From positions 100,949 to 143,281 of the forward strand of contig JAHBXG010000004.1 of assembly GCA_019636565.1 (NCBI GenBank): 42,333 nucleotides of DNA, read 5' to 3'. Numbering within the stretch: position 1 is the first letter of the stretch; every line of letters begins with the position of its first letter. Of the stretch, positions 8,411 through 16,620 are shown one piece after another. This stretch comes from Phycisphaeraceae bacterium. GTDB taxonomy: Bacteria > Planctomycetota > Phycisphaerae > Phycisphaerales > UBA1924. The notes beneath the pieces are model-generated. The model worked only from the letters and a program-made list of their open reading frames with translations. It ran no database searches and had not been told where the DNA came from. Position numbers and translations under genes: made by a program.

Positions 8411-8436
8411 TTCGAGAACGTACACCAAATTCCGCG

Positions 8437-8470
8437 ACGCCCCGGCCAACGCCGGGGCGTTTGCTTTTTT
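8437..8470 (+). terminator. rho-independent terminator of the HU-like gene
   Basis: A 10-bp perfect GC-rich stem (8437-8446 with 8451-8460) and a 4-base loop, followed by TTGCTTTTTT. Its position excludes the upstream alternative start (8469) of psuG, which would lie in the U-tract. Confidence 0.93.
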
Positions 8471-8507
8471 GGCGTGCACATTGAACAAGTCTCTCCGGAA
8501 TGGCACA

Positions 8508-9368
8508 ATGCCCCATATGCCTCGACTCGCACTGGAAACCACCATTTTGACGCACGGCGTGCCGCGCGAGGCGGCCTTGCCGCTCGCGCGCGAGCTTTCG
8601 GCCATCTGCACGAAGCACGGTGCCGAGCCCGCATTGGTCGGCGTCTACCACGGTCAGCTGGTCGCTGGGATATCAGAGACGCAATTGCGGGACATCCTGG
8701 CCACGAAGGACGTTCCGAAAGCCAATTCGTCCAACCTCGGCGCGCTCATTCACCGAAAGTCCCACGCCTCGACGACCGTGGCCGCCACGATGGAGATCGC
8801 GGCCCAGGCGGGAATTCGCGTCTTTGCGACCGGTGGAGTCGGGGGCGTTCACAAAGGTTTCTCCCAGCACCTGGATATCTCCGCCGACCTGCTTGCGCTG
8901 ACCCGATTTCCGGTTGCGGTCGTTGCCAGCGGCGTGAAGTCGATTCTCGATGTGATTGCAACGCGGGAATTGCTCGAGACGCTCGGGGTGCCGGTCATCG
9001 GGTTTCAGACCTCGGAGTTCCCTGCGTTCTATCTCCGAACCTCCGGAACGGGTGTGGACGCTCGGTTTGACGAAATTGCAGACCTTGCCGGATTTGTTCG
9101 CGCGGAATTGAATCGAACCGGCCGCGGAATTCTGGTGGTGAATCCGATTCCCGAGGCGAGTGAACTCGATTCCGGGCAGTTCCTGGAATGGCTGCGAGAG
9201 TCCGAAAAACTGGCCGGAGCGACCGCTACCGGACGCAACGCGACTCCGTCCCTGCTGGCAAAGCTGCATGAAATCTCCGGAGGCAAGACGCTTCTGGCGA
9301 ATCTGGATCTGATCCGCTCCAACACCGCGCTTGGTGCGCAAATCGCCCGGCACTTGGGTGATCACTAG
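8508..9368 (+). CDS. psuG: pseudouridine-5'-phosphate glycosidase
   Basis: Splits pseudouridine 5'-phosphate into uracil and ribose 5-phosphate (reversible in vitro), the second step of pseudouridine breakdown. The 286 residues cover the whole family. Visible are LALETTILTHG with catalytic Glu10, ASTTVAATMEIAAQAGI, FATGGVGGVHKG, DISADL, the lysine loop ASGVKSILD (Lys144), NPIPEAS (about 211-217) and the C-terminal Asn272 in SNTALGAQIA. The ATG at 8508 is preferred: GGAA lies 7 bases upstream, whereas 8469 falls in the preceding terminator. No pseudouridine kinase (psuK) or transporter is adjacent, so the substrate supply must be encoded elsewhere. Confidence 0.95.
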   Translation: MPHMPRLALETTILTHGVPREAALPLARELSAICTKHGAEPALVGVYHGQLVAGISETQLRDILATKDVPKANSSNLGALIHRKSHASTTVAATMEIAAQAGIRVFATGGVGGVHKGFSQHLDISADLLALTRFPVAVVASGVKSILDVIATRELLETLGVPVIGFQTSEFPAFYLRTSGTGVDARFDEIADLAGFVRAELNRTGRGILVVNPIPEASELDSGQFLEWLRESEKLAGATATGRNATPSLLAKLHEISGGKTLLANLDLIRSNTALGAQIARHLGDH

Positions 9369-9475
9369 CTTAAGGGACACCCCAATCCGTGAGTTCTCGG
9401 AGTAGGGTGAAAGCCTCCCTTCACACAAGTTTCGCGCCATTCCGGGCCCATCGCGGGGGCGCCGGCTGCAGAGTC

Positions 9476-9484
9476 TGGTACAAT
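9476..9484 (+). promoter_or_regulatory. extended -10 promoter candidate for the first dockerin gene
   Basis: TGG followed by TACAAT, i.e. an extended -10 with a near-perfect -10 hexamer. No good -35 is visible. It would give a leader of about 155 bases for the gene at 9648. The gap 9369-9647 holds no gene I can support. Confidence 0.4.
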
Positions 9485-9647
9485 TGTTAAGACGTCAGCG
9501 ATCGGGGAGTTGAGAGATCCCTTTCCAGGAACAACCCGCCGCCGTTGGCAATGATCCGGGTTCCAACGTAACTCGCACAGCGCGAGAAATGCGCATGCAT
9601 CGGGTCTCGCGTCGAAAGGTCGGAATTTTTTTCCAAGGAGAATGAGA

Positions 9648-12137
9648 ATGGATCGGAAGGCGAATCTGCTCGCACTCGTCGTCGTCGCTGGCCTCGCAGC
9701 CACGGCATCGGCCCAAGACAGCATTTCAAAGAATGGCAACGGAGGCAACGGCCTGCCCGGAGATGCCCTCAACTGGACCGACTCTCTGGCCCAGCGCGGC
9801 CGGTATGTCGTCGAATCTCAGCGCCTGACCACATCGTGGGGCGTGAAATTCGGCATCGTTCCCCTCGTGAAGACCGATCGTCCGGTGAACCCGGCTCTCG
9901 GACAGACCACGGCATTCTTCAACAACCTCGCGGGCTCTTTCGGCATGAGCCGCACGCAGCGCATGGCCAACTTCCGCGGCACCAGCTACGAATATTGGCA
10001 AGCGGCAACCGCCGGTCTGAATCCGACGCAGAATGACCAGAGCCTCAACTACTCGCCCCTGACGCCGTCCGGCACTTCGTTCCAGTTCAGCGCGTTTGTG
10101 AATCAGTTTGGCGCCGCAGATGCCCCGTCTTCGACAGTGAACTCCGGCATCGGCGCCGTCGTGAATTACGCTCCCGACAACATCCGCCGCTTCTATGTGG
10201 ATCGTTCGCTGGTCGCGGCGAGCAGCCCGACGGGCGGCGCAAGCGACAACAACGGCTCGCTGTCGATCGGTGCCTCGGACTCGAATGGCCTGTTCACGCT
10301 CCGCGCCGACAGCAACGGTGGCAACTCCGCAGCGGCCAACAGAATTCAGGGCCAGAACGTGCTTCGCGAGAATCTCCTGGCTCGCAACAGCTCGATCAAC
10401 TCGCTCTTTGGCAGCGGCGCATCGACGGCGGCTGCCGATGCCGCGGCCACGGCGTTCGTCGTCAATGGCTACTTGGGCGGCACGATCTCATTGCCGAGCA
10501 TGCTGCCAGCATCGCTCGCAAGCGGTGGCAACGCTCGGTATCTCGGACCGGATTTCAACAAGGCCTTTGAGTATGAGGGCACAGTGGGCAGCCCGGTGAC
10601 AATCCTTCCACCGGCATCGAGCTACCTTGCGACGGTTTCGTCCACTTCGGGTCAGCCGATCGGCGCAACGTATCCCGATCACCGTGGCGCAGTTTGCGTC
10701 TATCCGGTGTCACTTTTCGGAGGCGGCTCGGTGGCGACTGCCGCGGTTCTTTCCCGCAGCGGCGCGGAAGGCCCGAACAACGACTACATCGCAATCTGGG
10801 GGGTGAACAACGACGCCAGCATTAATGCGGCCAAGACCTACGCGCTGCCCGTTCCGGCTTCCATCACAATGAATCGCGCCCCGGCAACGGACAATTCGCC
10901 GATCGGCCCGACGATCTTCCAGACGATTACCAATCCCGCGTTCCCCCCGACCGTGATCACGTCGACGAACATTACCTTCTCGGGTGCGCTCGCCGGACAC
11001 CAGGGTGCGACGGCCTTCCAGGGCGGCAATTCGCAGGTTGCGATCGGCAAAGATCTGGCAGGACGCGGGCTTGTTGCGGGCCTGTACTACGAGAACTTTG
11101 CAATTCCCAACGGCGACACGACCCCAACGCCGAACAACGCGATTATCGTCGGTCGATTTGATCCGAACAATCCGGCTGGCGTTCAGTGGACTGTCGTTGC
11201 GTGGACTTACGCCAACGGAGGCGATGTCGGCGAATGCGACGGCTCTCCGATCCGCGGCGATTGGGGCAACTACGGCAACGAATCCTCCGCTCAGCCAAGC
11301 CCCGGTCAGTTTGACGGCACCGTGGACCTCAACTCGGGTTCGGCGGTATACGACCGCCCGATCGGCCGCCTGCAGCCGGCGCTCTCGTTCCCCGGACCGT
11401 CCGTGCTCGGTTCGCCCTCGCTGTCGATGCCGGCGTTCGACTCTGTCGGCAATGTCTGGTTCACCGCCCGCGTCGCTGCGATTAACACCTACAGCACGAC
11501 AACGCAGACAACGTTCAGCCGCTACGACAGCGCGCTGATCCGCGGCGTCTACAACCCGGACACCTTCACCTACGACCTCGAACTCGTTGCCGAATTCGGC
11601 GATCGGATCCTGGGCAAGAACTCACTGACTCGCTATTCGATCGGCGGATTCATCTTCGCCGCCGCGAATAACGCAACGTCGCCTTCGACGTTCTTCTCGA
11701 GCAGCGTTGCTCCCTACGCCGACCGCAACATGGATGTTGCTGCCGCGATCGGGAACGGGGACATTGTCAAGTGGGGATCGAAGGGTGCAGTCATCGATCC
11801 GCGTTCGCTCGGTGGCCTGGTACTCGGCGGCAACTTCCTCTATGACGTTGACGGAGACAATCAGTTCCAGGATCCCTCGGGCACCAATCCGTCCAACCCG
11901 AACTCGGTTGACGAGCAGTATTCGGGATTGTTCTACCTCAACTTCCGTTCGTGCGATGCAGACTTCAACGGCGACACTTTCGTCGACGATGCCGACTTCG
12001 TGATCTTTGCTCAGGCCTACAACAACCTGCTCGATACCTTCGGCGATTTGAACTTTGATAGCCTGACCGATGACTCCGACTTTGTGATCTTCGCTCAGGC
12101 ATACGACCAGCTCCTCTGCGTCTTGCAGCCGAACTGA
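9648..12137 (+). CDS. large secreted protein of unknown function with C-terminal dockerin-like repeats
   Basis: 829 residues. The signal peptide is MDRKANLLALVVVAGLAATASA, with cleavage likely before QDS. The long middle (about 25-768) is rich in Asn, Ser, Gly, Ala and Thr, poor in charge and cysteine, and consistent with a beta-rich extracellular protein. It contains DYIAIWGVNND, VAIGKDLAGRGLVAGLYY and FDSVGNVWFTARV, which read like propeller-blade strands, but I recognise no family. Residues 769-829 hold two Ca-binding-type repeats (DFNGDTFVDDADFVIFAQAY and DLNFDSLTDDSDFVIFAQAY) framed by Cys769 and Cys824. The start at 9648 is chosen over 9642 because AAGGAG lies 7 bases upstream. A hairpin terminator follows, and the next gene carries the same C-terminal module. 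Confidence 0.88.
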   Translation: MDRKANLLALVVVAGLAATASAQDSISKNGNGGNGLPGDALNWTDSLAQRGRYVVESQRLTTSWGVKFGIVPLVKTDRPVNPALGQTTAFFNNLAGSFGMSRTQRMANFRGTSYEYWQAATAGLNPTQNDQSLNYSPLTPSGTSFQFSAFVNQFGAADAPSSTVNSGIGAVVNYAPDNIRRFYVDRSLVAASSPTGGASDNNGSLSIGASDSNGLFTLRADSNGGNSAAANRIQGQNVLRENLLARNSSINSLFGSGASTAAADAAATAFVVNGYLGGTISLPSMLPASLASGGNARYLGPDFNKAFEYEGTVGSPVTILPPASSYLATVSSTSGQPIGATYPDHRGAVCVYPVSLFGGGSVATAAVLSRSGAEGPNNDYIAIWGVNNDASINAAKTYALPVPASITMNRAPATDNSPIGPTIFQTITNPAFPPTVITSTNITFSGALAGHQGATAFQGGNSQVAIGKDLAGRGLVAGLYYENFAIPNGDTTPTPNNAIIVGRFDPNNPAGVQWTVVAWTYANGGDVGECDGSPIRGDWGNYGNESSAQPSPGQFDGTVDLNSGSAVYDRPIGRLQPALSFPGPSVLGSPSLSMPAFDSVGNVWFTARVAAINTYSTTTQTTFSRYDSALIRGVYNPDTFTYDLELVAEFGDRILGKNSLTRYSIGGFIFAAANNATSPSTFFSSSVAPYADRNMDVAAAIGNGDIVKWGSKGAVIDPRSLGGLVLGGNFLYDVDGDNQFQDPSGTNPSNPNSVDEQYSGLFYLNFRSCDADFNGDTFVDDADFVIFAQAYNNLLDTFGDLNFDSLTDDSDFVIFAQAYDQLLCVLQPN

Positions 12138-12164
12138 TCTGCGGTTGGCTTCGTAGAAATATTC

Positions 12165-12198
12165 CCGCCCCCGGACCCAGCGGTTCGGGGGCGGCTTT
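12165..12198 (+). terminator. terminator-like hairpin after the first dockerin gene
   Basis: A 13-bp stem with one G-U pair (12165-12177 with 12182-12194) and a 4-base loop, followed only by CTTTG. The stem is strong but the U-tract weak, so read-through into the next gene is possible. Confidence 0.65.
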
Positions 12199-12253
12199 GC
12201 TAACGGATGGAGGCCGATTTCCTCCGGATTGTCACTGACGGAGACCCGCACCG

Positions 12254-13939
12254 ATGCGAGCCAAGATTGCCTTTCTTCTTGCCCTTTTCGCCGGCGGTGC
12301 GATCGCGAACGCTCAATGGGACCCGGCCAATCGTCAATGGGGCAAAGACGATCCGGACGACTTTCGCGTTGTGACGTTCAACATTCAGGATCGCGTTTGC
12401 TCTACCAACGGCAAGCAGGAAGGCCAGAATTCTTGGACGGCCATCGCGGTGCAGATCGCGGCGCTCAAGCCCGACGTGCTTGTGATGGTGGAATGCGGCG
12501 ACAACAGCGCGAATGGAACCGGGACCGCGCAGGGATACAACACCGTGGACACGGTGCAGCGGCTCACCGACACGCTCAATCTGCTGATGCGTGGCGGGAC
12601 CGACCCGTATGTGGCAGGCAATCCCGCCGTCACTTCATACGTCACCAAGTACGCGCCGGCGTTTGACATGCCATATGTCTACGTTTCAGATCAGACGGAC
12701 AACTTCAATCGCAACGTTGTGCTCTCCCGATTTCCACTCGCGGACCTCAACGGCGATAACCGGACAGCGCTCGGAACCTTCACGCTTTCCGCGGATGCGG
12801 CGGCCCCCTACTACACCGCGGGCAACGCCGGTGTCCGCGGCTTTCTATTTGCAGAAATCAATCTCCCCGACGATCGCTACGGCGGAGATTTCGTCATGGG
12901 AGGCGGGCACCTCAAGTCGGGCAGCGTCACCCAGGATCTGGCCGATCGGCTCGCCGCGAGCCAACGGATCGCTTATTACATTGACGCGATCTTCAATGGT
13001 CTTGGAACGGCCACACCCGATCCGCACTTCAGGTGCAGCAATTTCCCCAGGCCCACCAAGGTGCTGACCGCGACGACTCCGGTTGTTTGGGCAGGCGATT
13101 TCAACGAGGATGAACTGAACAACGGTCGAGATGGCCCGGCATTGTGGATGACCCGCGCCGCCGCGGTTTCGCCCGCTACCGATGGCACCGATCGAGATCG
13201 AACCGATAGCAGCTATGACGATTCGCGTGATCCCTTCACGAACAACCGCAACACGCAAGGATCAAACACCAACAACAAACTGGACTACATCTGCTGGCAG
13301 GATTCGATCGCGACTCTGCGACGGTCGTTCGTATTCCGCGCGAGCACGATGCCAACGACCGCTACACCGGTGGAATTTGCTGGCTATCCCGGGCTCTGGT
13401 TCAACATTTCATCCTGGACCGACCATCGCGCCGTCGTGGCGGACTTTGTCCTGCCCGTGCCGCTGGTTCCCGAAGGACACACACTAATCAGCCCGCCTGA
13501 TGCGGCACAGAACCTTTCAACCCAGCCGATGGTTGCCTGGGACAAGGGCTCACGCGTGACAACGTACTCGCTTGTGGTTTCGGCCAACAGCGACCTTTCG
13601 TCGCCGATCTACACCAGCCAAGTGCCTTCTGCGGGCCCCTATTCGCTTGAGATCCCGGTCGGACTTCTGGCCAATTGCGGGACTTACTACTGGAGCGTCT
13701 CCGCGACCAACCGGGGCGGAACAGCGCCCTCTCCCAGCGGTGTCTGGAGTTTTCAGGTTCAGGGTATTTGCGACCTCAACACCGACGGCTTTGTGGACGA
13801 CACCGACTTTGTAATATTCGCTTCGGCCTACGACGAATTCCTCACCGATGCGGGCGATTTCAACGGCGATGGGTTTACGGATGACCTCGACTTTGTGATC
13901 TTCGCGGGCGCGTACGACGCGCTGCTGGCTTGCCCCTGA
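12254..13939 (+). CDS. secreted EEP-family nuclease/phosphatase with dockerin-like C-terminus
   Basis: 561 residues. The signal peptide MRAKIAFLLALFAGGAIANA precedes QWDP. The EEP domain spans about 35-395: VVTFNIQD (Asn43), DVLVMVECGD (Glu80), GGGHLKSGS, VVWAGDFNEDELNN (Asp/Asn), NNKLDYICWQ and WTDHRAVVADF (Asp-His). A beta-sandwich segment follows (about 400-500, with TYSLVVSANSDLSSPIY and YYWSVSATNRGG), resembling a fibronectin-III-type spacer. Residues 506-561 are two dockerin-like repeats bracketed by Cys506 and Cys560. All the usual metal and acid-base residues are present, so an active extracellular nuclease or phosphodiesterase is likely; the substrate is unknown. GGAG lies 10 bases before the ATG. 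Confidence 0.9.
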   Translation: MRAKIAFLLALFAGGAIANAQWDPANRQWGKDDPDDFRVVTFNIQDRVCSTNGKQEGQNSWTAIAVQIAALKPDVLVMVECGDNSANGTGTAQGYNTVDTVQRLTDTLNLLMRGGTDPYVAGNPAVTSYVTKYAPAFDMPYVYVSDQTDNFNRNVVLSRFPLADLNGDNRTALGTFTLSADAAAPYYTAGNAGVRGFLFAEINLPDDRYGGDFVMGGGHLKSGSVTQDLADRLAASQRIAYYIDAIFNGLGTATPDPHFRCSNFPRPTKVLTATTPVVWAGDFNEDELNNGRDGPALWMTRAAAVSPATDGTDRDRTDSSYDDSRDPFTNNRNTQGSNTNNKLDYICWQDSIATLRRSFVFRASTMPTTATPVEFAGYPGLWFNISSWTDHRAVVADFVLPVPLVPEGHTLISPPDAAQNLSTQPMVAWDKGSRVTTYSLVVSANSDLSSPIYTSQVPSAGPYSLEIPVGLLANCGTYYWSVSATNRGGTAPSPSGVWSFQVQGICDLNTDGFVDDTDFVIFASAYDEFLTDAGDFNGDGFTDDLDFVIFAGAYDALLACP

Positions 13940-13964
13940 ACGCTCACGAAATGCGCTTGATGGG

Positions 13965-14615
13965 TCAGACGCTCACAAACGGATTTGTCCGCATCTCGCG
14001 GCCGATTTGAGTGGACGGTCCGTGCCCCGGAAGGCATTGCGTTTCCGGAGGCAACGTGTACAACTTCTCGCGGATGCTCTTTTCGAGTCGTTCGAAACTG
14101 CAGCCGGGGAAATCGGTTCGGCCGATCGAGCCGGCAAACAGTGCGTCGCCGACCAAAGCCAAAGCATGTTCTTTGCTCCACAATGTCACGCTTCCGGGTG
14201 AGTGGCCGGGCGTGTGCAGCACTCTCCAGGGGCCACCGGGGAGGTCCAATTCATCGCCGTCCCGCAGCACGCGATCGCACTTCGGGGCGGTGACGGGCAT
14301 TCCGGCGGCAACGCTCAGGTTGAGCACTGGATCAATCAGCCATTGAGTTTCGAGCTCGTGTATCCAAATTGGAAGATCGGGAAACGACTCCCGCATGGTT
14401 CGAACACCCCCGATGTGGTCGCAATGGGCGTGCGTCAGAACCAGCGCGACGGGTGTGAGATCGTCGGCGCGAAGGATTTCAACGAGGCGCGAACTGCCGA
14501 AGCCGGCATCCACGACAAAGCACTCCTTCGAGCCGGCTTCTGAAACGATGTAGCAGTTCGTGGCAAAGGGCCCGAGCGTTTCTGTCTTGATATCAAGGCG
14601 AGGACGGGCGTTCAT
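13965..14615 (-). CDS. MBL-fold metallohydrolase, glyoxalase II-like
   Basis: 216 residues. The dinuclear metal site is complete: THAHCDHIGG (ligands in 62-67), HTPGHSPGS (His138 as ligand), GDALFAGSIGRTD (bridging Asp157) and CLPGHGPST (His198). The opening GPFATNCYIV and the order of motifs match the short YcbL/GloB-like group, which lacks the C-terminal substrate-binding domain of true glyoxalase II. It probably hydrolyses a thioester or similar small substrate. The start at 14615 fits the domain; longer starts run under the divergent cupin gene. No clear Shine-Dalgarno is seen. Confidence 0.88.
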   Translation of the reverse strand: MNARPRLDIKTETLGPFATNCYIVSEAGSKECFVVDAGFGSSRLVEILRADDLTPVALVLTHAHCDHIGGVRTMRESFPDLPIWIHELETQWLIDPVLNLSVAAGMPVTAPKCDRVLRDGDELDLPGGPWRVLHTPGHSPGSVTLWSKEHALALVGDALFAGSIGRTDFPGCSFERLEKSIREKLYTLPPETQCLPGHGPSTQIGREMRTNPFVSV

Positions 14616-14658
14616 GCGTGAGAATAGGATCCACGCGAAACTCCAAAGGAGAATCCGC

Positions 14659-15042
14659 ATGGCTTCGACAAAGGGCGTCATCCGAAACATCAACAGCGTT
14701 CCGACCAGCCCGGTGCAGATGGCCGGCGTCAACGGTGCGGAAATGGCGATCATGGTCGGACGCGAGCACGGAGCGCCGAACTTCGCGCTGCGGCATTTTC
14801 GCGTTTCGCCCGGTGGAAATACCCCCCGACACAGCCACGACTATGAGCACGAAGTGTTCATCGTCGAGGGCGGCGGGACGGTGCTTCTCAACGGTTCAGA
14901 GCAGGCGATTCATGCCGGTGATGTCATCTACGTGCCCGCGGATCAGGAACACCAGTTCAAGGCCGATGCCGCGGCGGGGCTCCGGTTTCTTTGCCTCGTG
15001 CCAGTATCGCGTGACTGCGGAGACCCAACTCCCGGAAGCTAA
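14659..15042 (+). CDS. small single-domain cupin protein
   Basis: A 127-residue beta-barrel protein. Cupin motif 1 is present as PRHSHDYEHEVFIVEGGG (two His and a Glu as metal ligands, with a further His), and motif 2 as HAGDVIYVPADQEHQF (final His). The full metal set suggests a metal-binding dioxygenase, isomerase or sensor, but small stand-alone cupins cannot be assigned further. The start at 14659 is strongly supported by AAGGAG 7 bases upstream. It starts 43 bases from the divergent MBL gene. Its TAA stop interlocks with the lspA stop in the shared CTAA at 15039-15042. Confidence 0.87.
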   Translation: MASTKGVIRNINSVPTSPVQMAGVNGAEMAIMVGREHGAPNFALRHFRVSPGGNTPRHSHDYEHEVFIVEGGGTVLLNGSEQAIHAGDVIYVPADQEHQFKADAAAGLRFLCLVPVSRDCGDPTPGS

Positions 15043-15683
15043 GCCTCGACTGGCGCGGAACGATGCTTCGCAGCACGCTCTCCCATCCATGCGTGCCAGA
15101 GCAGCAGCGCGATTCCCACCAGCAGGAACAAGTCGGCAACGTTTGACACGTAGGGCCAGATCTCGCGAGTCGATCCCCACCAGGTAACCTTGGGCAATGG
15201 ATGGATGAAGTCTCGCACGCATCCATAGACGAGGCGGTCGTAGAGGTTGCCAAGCCCGCCCGCGAGAATCAGCCCGAGCCCGATGTGCGAATACCGATCG
15301 CGGCTGCGCGTGGCGAAGACAAAAACGCCCAGCCCGAAAGCAACCGCCACCACTGTCACAACGATGAAGAAAACGGTTCGCCCGGCACCGATACCGAAAA
15401 CGGCACCGGGATTGAGCACAAGCGTGAAATTCAGGATGGAAGGGACGATAACCCGCGGTTGATGCATCGGGATCAGCGCCGAGAGGGGCGTCGTGCTCAA
15501 CGCCTGCTGGCGCGTGAATTCAACAGGCGCTCCTGCGATCGTGGCGAACGCCCACGACTTCGAGGCCAAGTCTATCGCAAGCCCGACGAGTACGACGCCG
15601 AGCAGCACGATCCAGGCGGCCGGACTTCGCCAGGCCGGTATCGCGGCTCGAACGGCTATGGATGGACCGCTGCTCTCGAGCAT
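15039..15683 (-). CDS. lspA: lipoprotein signal peptidase (signal peptidase II)
   Basis: A 214-residue inner-membrane aspartic protease that removes the signal peptide of diacylglyceryl-modified prolipoproteins. Four transmembrane segments are visible (about 22-38, 80-99, 103-124, 180-198). Family motifs are NPGAVFGIG (91-99), GGLGNLYDRL (142-151) and the catalytic aspartates Asp158 in VRDFI and Asp184 in NVADLF. It starts 8 bases after the stop of the DksA-like gene on the same strand, so the two are probably cotranscribed. Likely substrates in this window are the two lipoproteins at 32083 and 32822. Confidence 0.96.
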   Translation of the reverse strand: MLESSGPSIAVRAAIPAWRSPAAWIVLLGVVLVGLAIDLASKSWAFATIAGAPVEFTRQQALSTTPLSALIPMHQPRVIVPSILNFTLVLNPGAVFGIGAGRTVFFIVVTVVAVAFGLGVFVFATRSRDRYSHIGLGLILAGGLGNLYDRLVYGCVRDFIHPLPKVTWWGSTREIWPYVSNVADLFLLVGIALLLWHAWMGERAAKHRSAPVEA

Positions 15684-15691
15684 GTCGAAGG

Positions 15692-16477
15692 TTACGGCCT
15701 GGTCATTTGCTGGCGTTCGAGCATCCGAGCCGCTTCAATTGAGTAGCGAGCCCAAGGCAATTCCTCGAGGCGATCCGCCTTGATCGGCTTGCCCGTCATT
15801 TCGCAGACGCCGTATGTACCGTCTTCGATGCGCTTGAGCGCGTCTTCGATTTCCTTGATCAGCTTCCGGTCTGCCGCGGCAAGGTCGAGCGCCAGCGACT
15901 GATCGAACGTGTCGCTCCCTTGCTCGGCGATGTGCTGCGGAAGATTCGAGAGCGAGCCCGATTGGCCACGCAGCGCTTCCTGCTCCATGTTCGAGACGTC
16001 ACCGACGAGTTCGAGCCGCTTGCGAATGAGCACCCACTTGTAGTGTTCAAGCTGCTTCTTGTCGAACGGCGTCTTGGCCTTGATCTCGGGCAACTCGGTC
16101 TCTTGGACTCCGCCCTGATACCCCAGCGGCAACCCCGAACTCTTCAGTGCGGGTCCGGACGGAATCAGAGGCTTTCGAGATTTGCCGGCACCGAAAAGGC
16201 TCCCTGCGAGATTTGAAATGGAGGATGGAATCGAAGGTTTGGGTTTCACCTTCTTGGAGGGCTTCGGTGTAACGATTGTGATGCCCTTTCGGAGCGGTTT
16301 CTTGCTGGCTGCCGCGGTGGTAGGAGCCGGCGCGGCGACCGGCTTGGCCGGTTTGGCCGCTGCCTTTGCGGGCGCTGGCTTGGCGGCCGGTTTCTTCGGG
16401 GTCGAAGCGGGCTTGGCTGCCTTGGCGGGCTTCAAAGCCGGTTTCCCTTTGCTGCTCTTTACTGATTTCTGCGCCAC
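15692..16477 (-). CDS. TraR/DksA-family protein with Lys/Ala/Pro-rich N-terminus and degenerate zinc site
   Basis: 261 residues from a GTG start. Residues about 1-130 are low complexity, rich in K, A, P and S (e.g. KPAPAKAAAKPAKPVA), resembling histone-H1-like or AlgP-like tails. From about 140 there is a DksA/TraR-type coiled coil (QLEHYKWVLIRKRLELVGDV, DTFDQSLALDLAAADRKL) and the C-terminal finger region. Of the four zinc cysteines only Cys225 remains; the others are Thr228, Ser246 and Ala249. Family members bind the RNA polymerase secondary channel; that role here is inference. The GTG at 16477 is chosen because GGAGG precedes it by 5 bases; an ATG at 16735 would overlap accA. Confidence 0.88.
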   Translation of the reverse strand: MAQKSVKSSKGKPALKPAKAAKPASTPKKPAAKPAPAKAAAKPAKPVAAPAPTTAAASKKPLRKGITIVTPKPSKKVKPKPSIPSSISNLAGSLFGAGKSRKPLIPSGPALKSSGLPLGYQGGVQETELPEIKAKTPFDKKQLEHYKWVLIRKRLELVGDVSNMEQEALRGQSGSLSNLPQHIAEQGSDTFDQSLALDLAAADRKLIKEIEDALKRIEDGTYGVCEMTGKPIKADRLEELPWARYSIEAARMLERQQMTRP

Positions 16478-16482
16478 GAAGT

Positions 16483-16487
16483 CCTCC
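16483..16487 (-). promoter_or_regulatory. strong Shine-Dalgarno deciding a GTG start
   Basis: GGAGG on the minus strand, 5 bases before the GTG at 16477. It fixes the start of the DksA-like gene and removes an 86-residue upstream extension of atypical composition that would overlap accA. Confidence 0.8.
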
Positions 16488-16620
16488 GCCCTCTCTGGCG
16501 CCCTTGCGGGGCGTCGTTCAAGCCGAAGAGAGCGAAATCCCGAGGGGCTCACATACGGCGGGGCAAGGGTAGATGGGCGCAAGGTCCCGGTCAAAGGCCG
16601 AAAGCACCTCGAGAAACGGA

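Noticed and set aside
8469..8507. Upstream start for psuG
   Set aside because: It falls in the U-tract of the HU-gene terminator; the start at 8508 has a ribosome-binding site and matches the family N-terminus.
9485..9647. Riboswitch (e.g. cyclic di-GMP type) in the long leader of the first dockerin gene
   Set aside because: No consensus segments found; only a loose CGCGAG/CTCGCG pairing and a GGAATTTTTTTTCC-like stretch, too little to support it.
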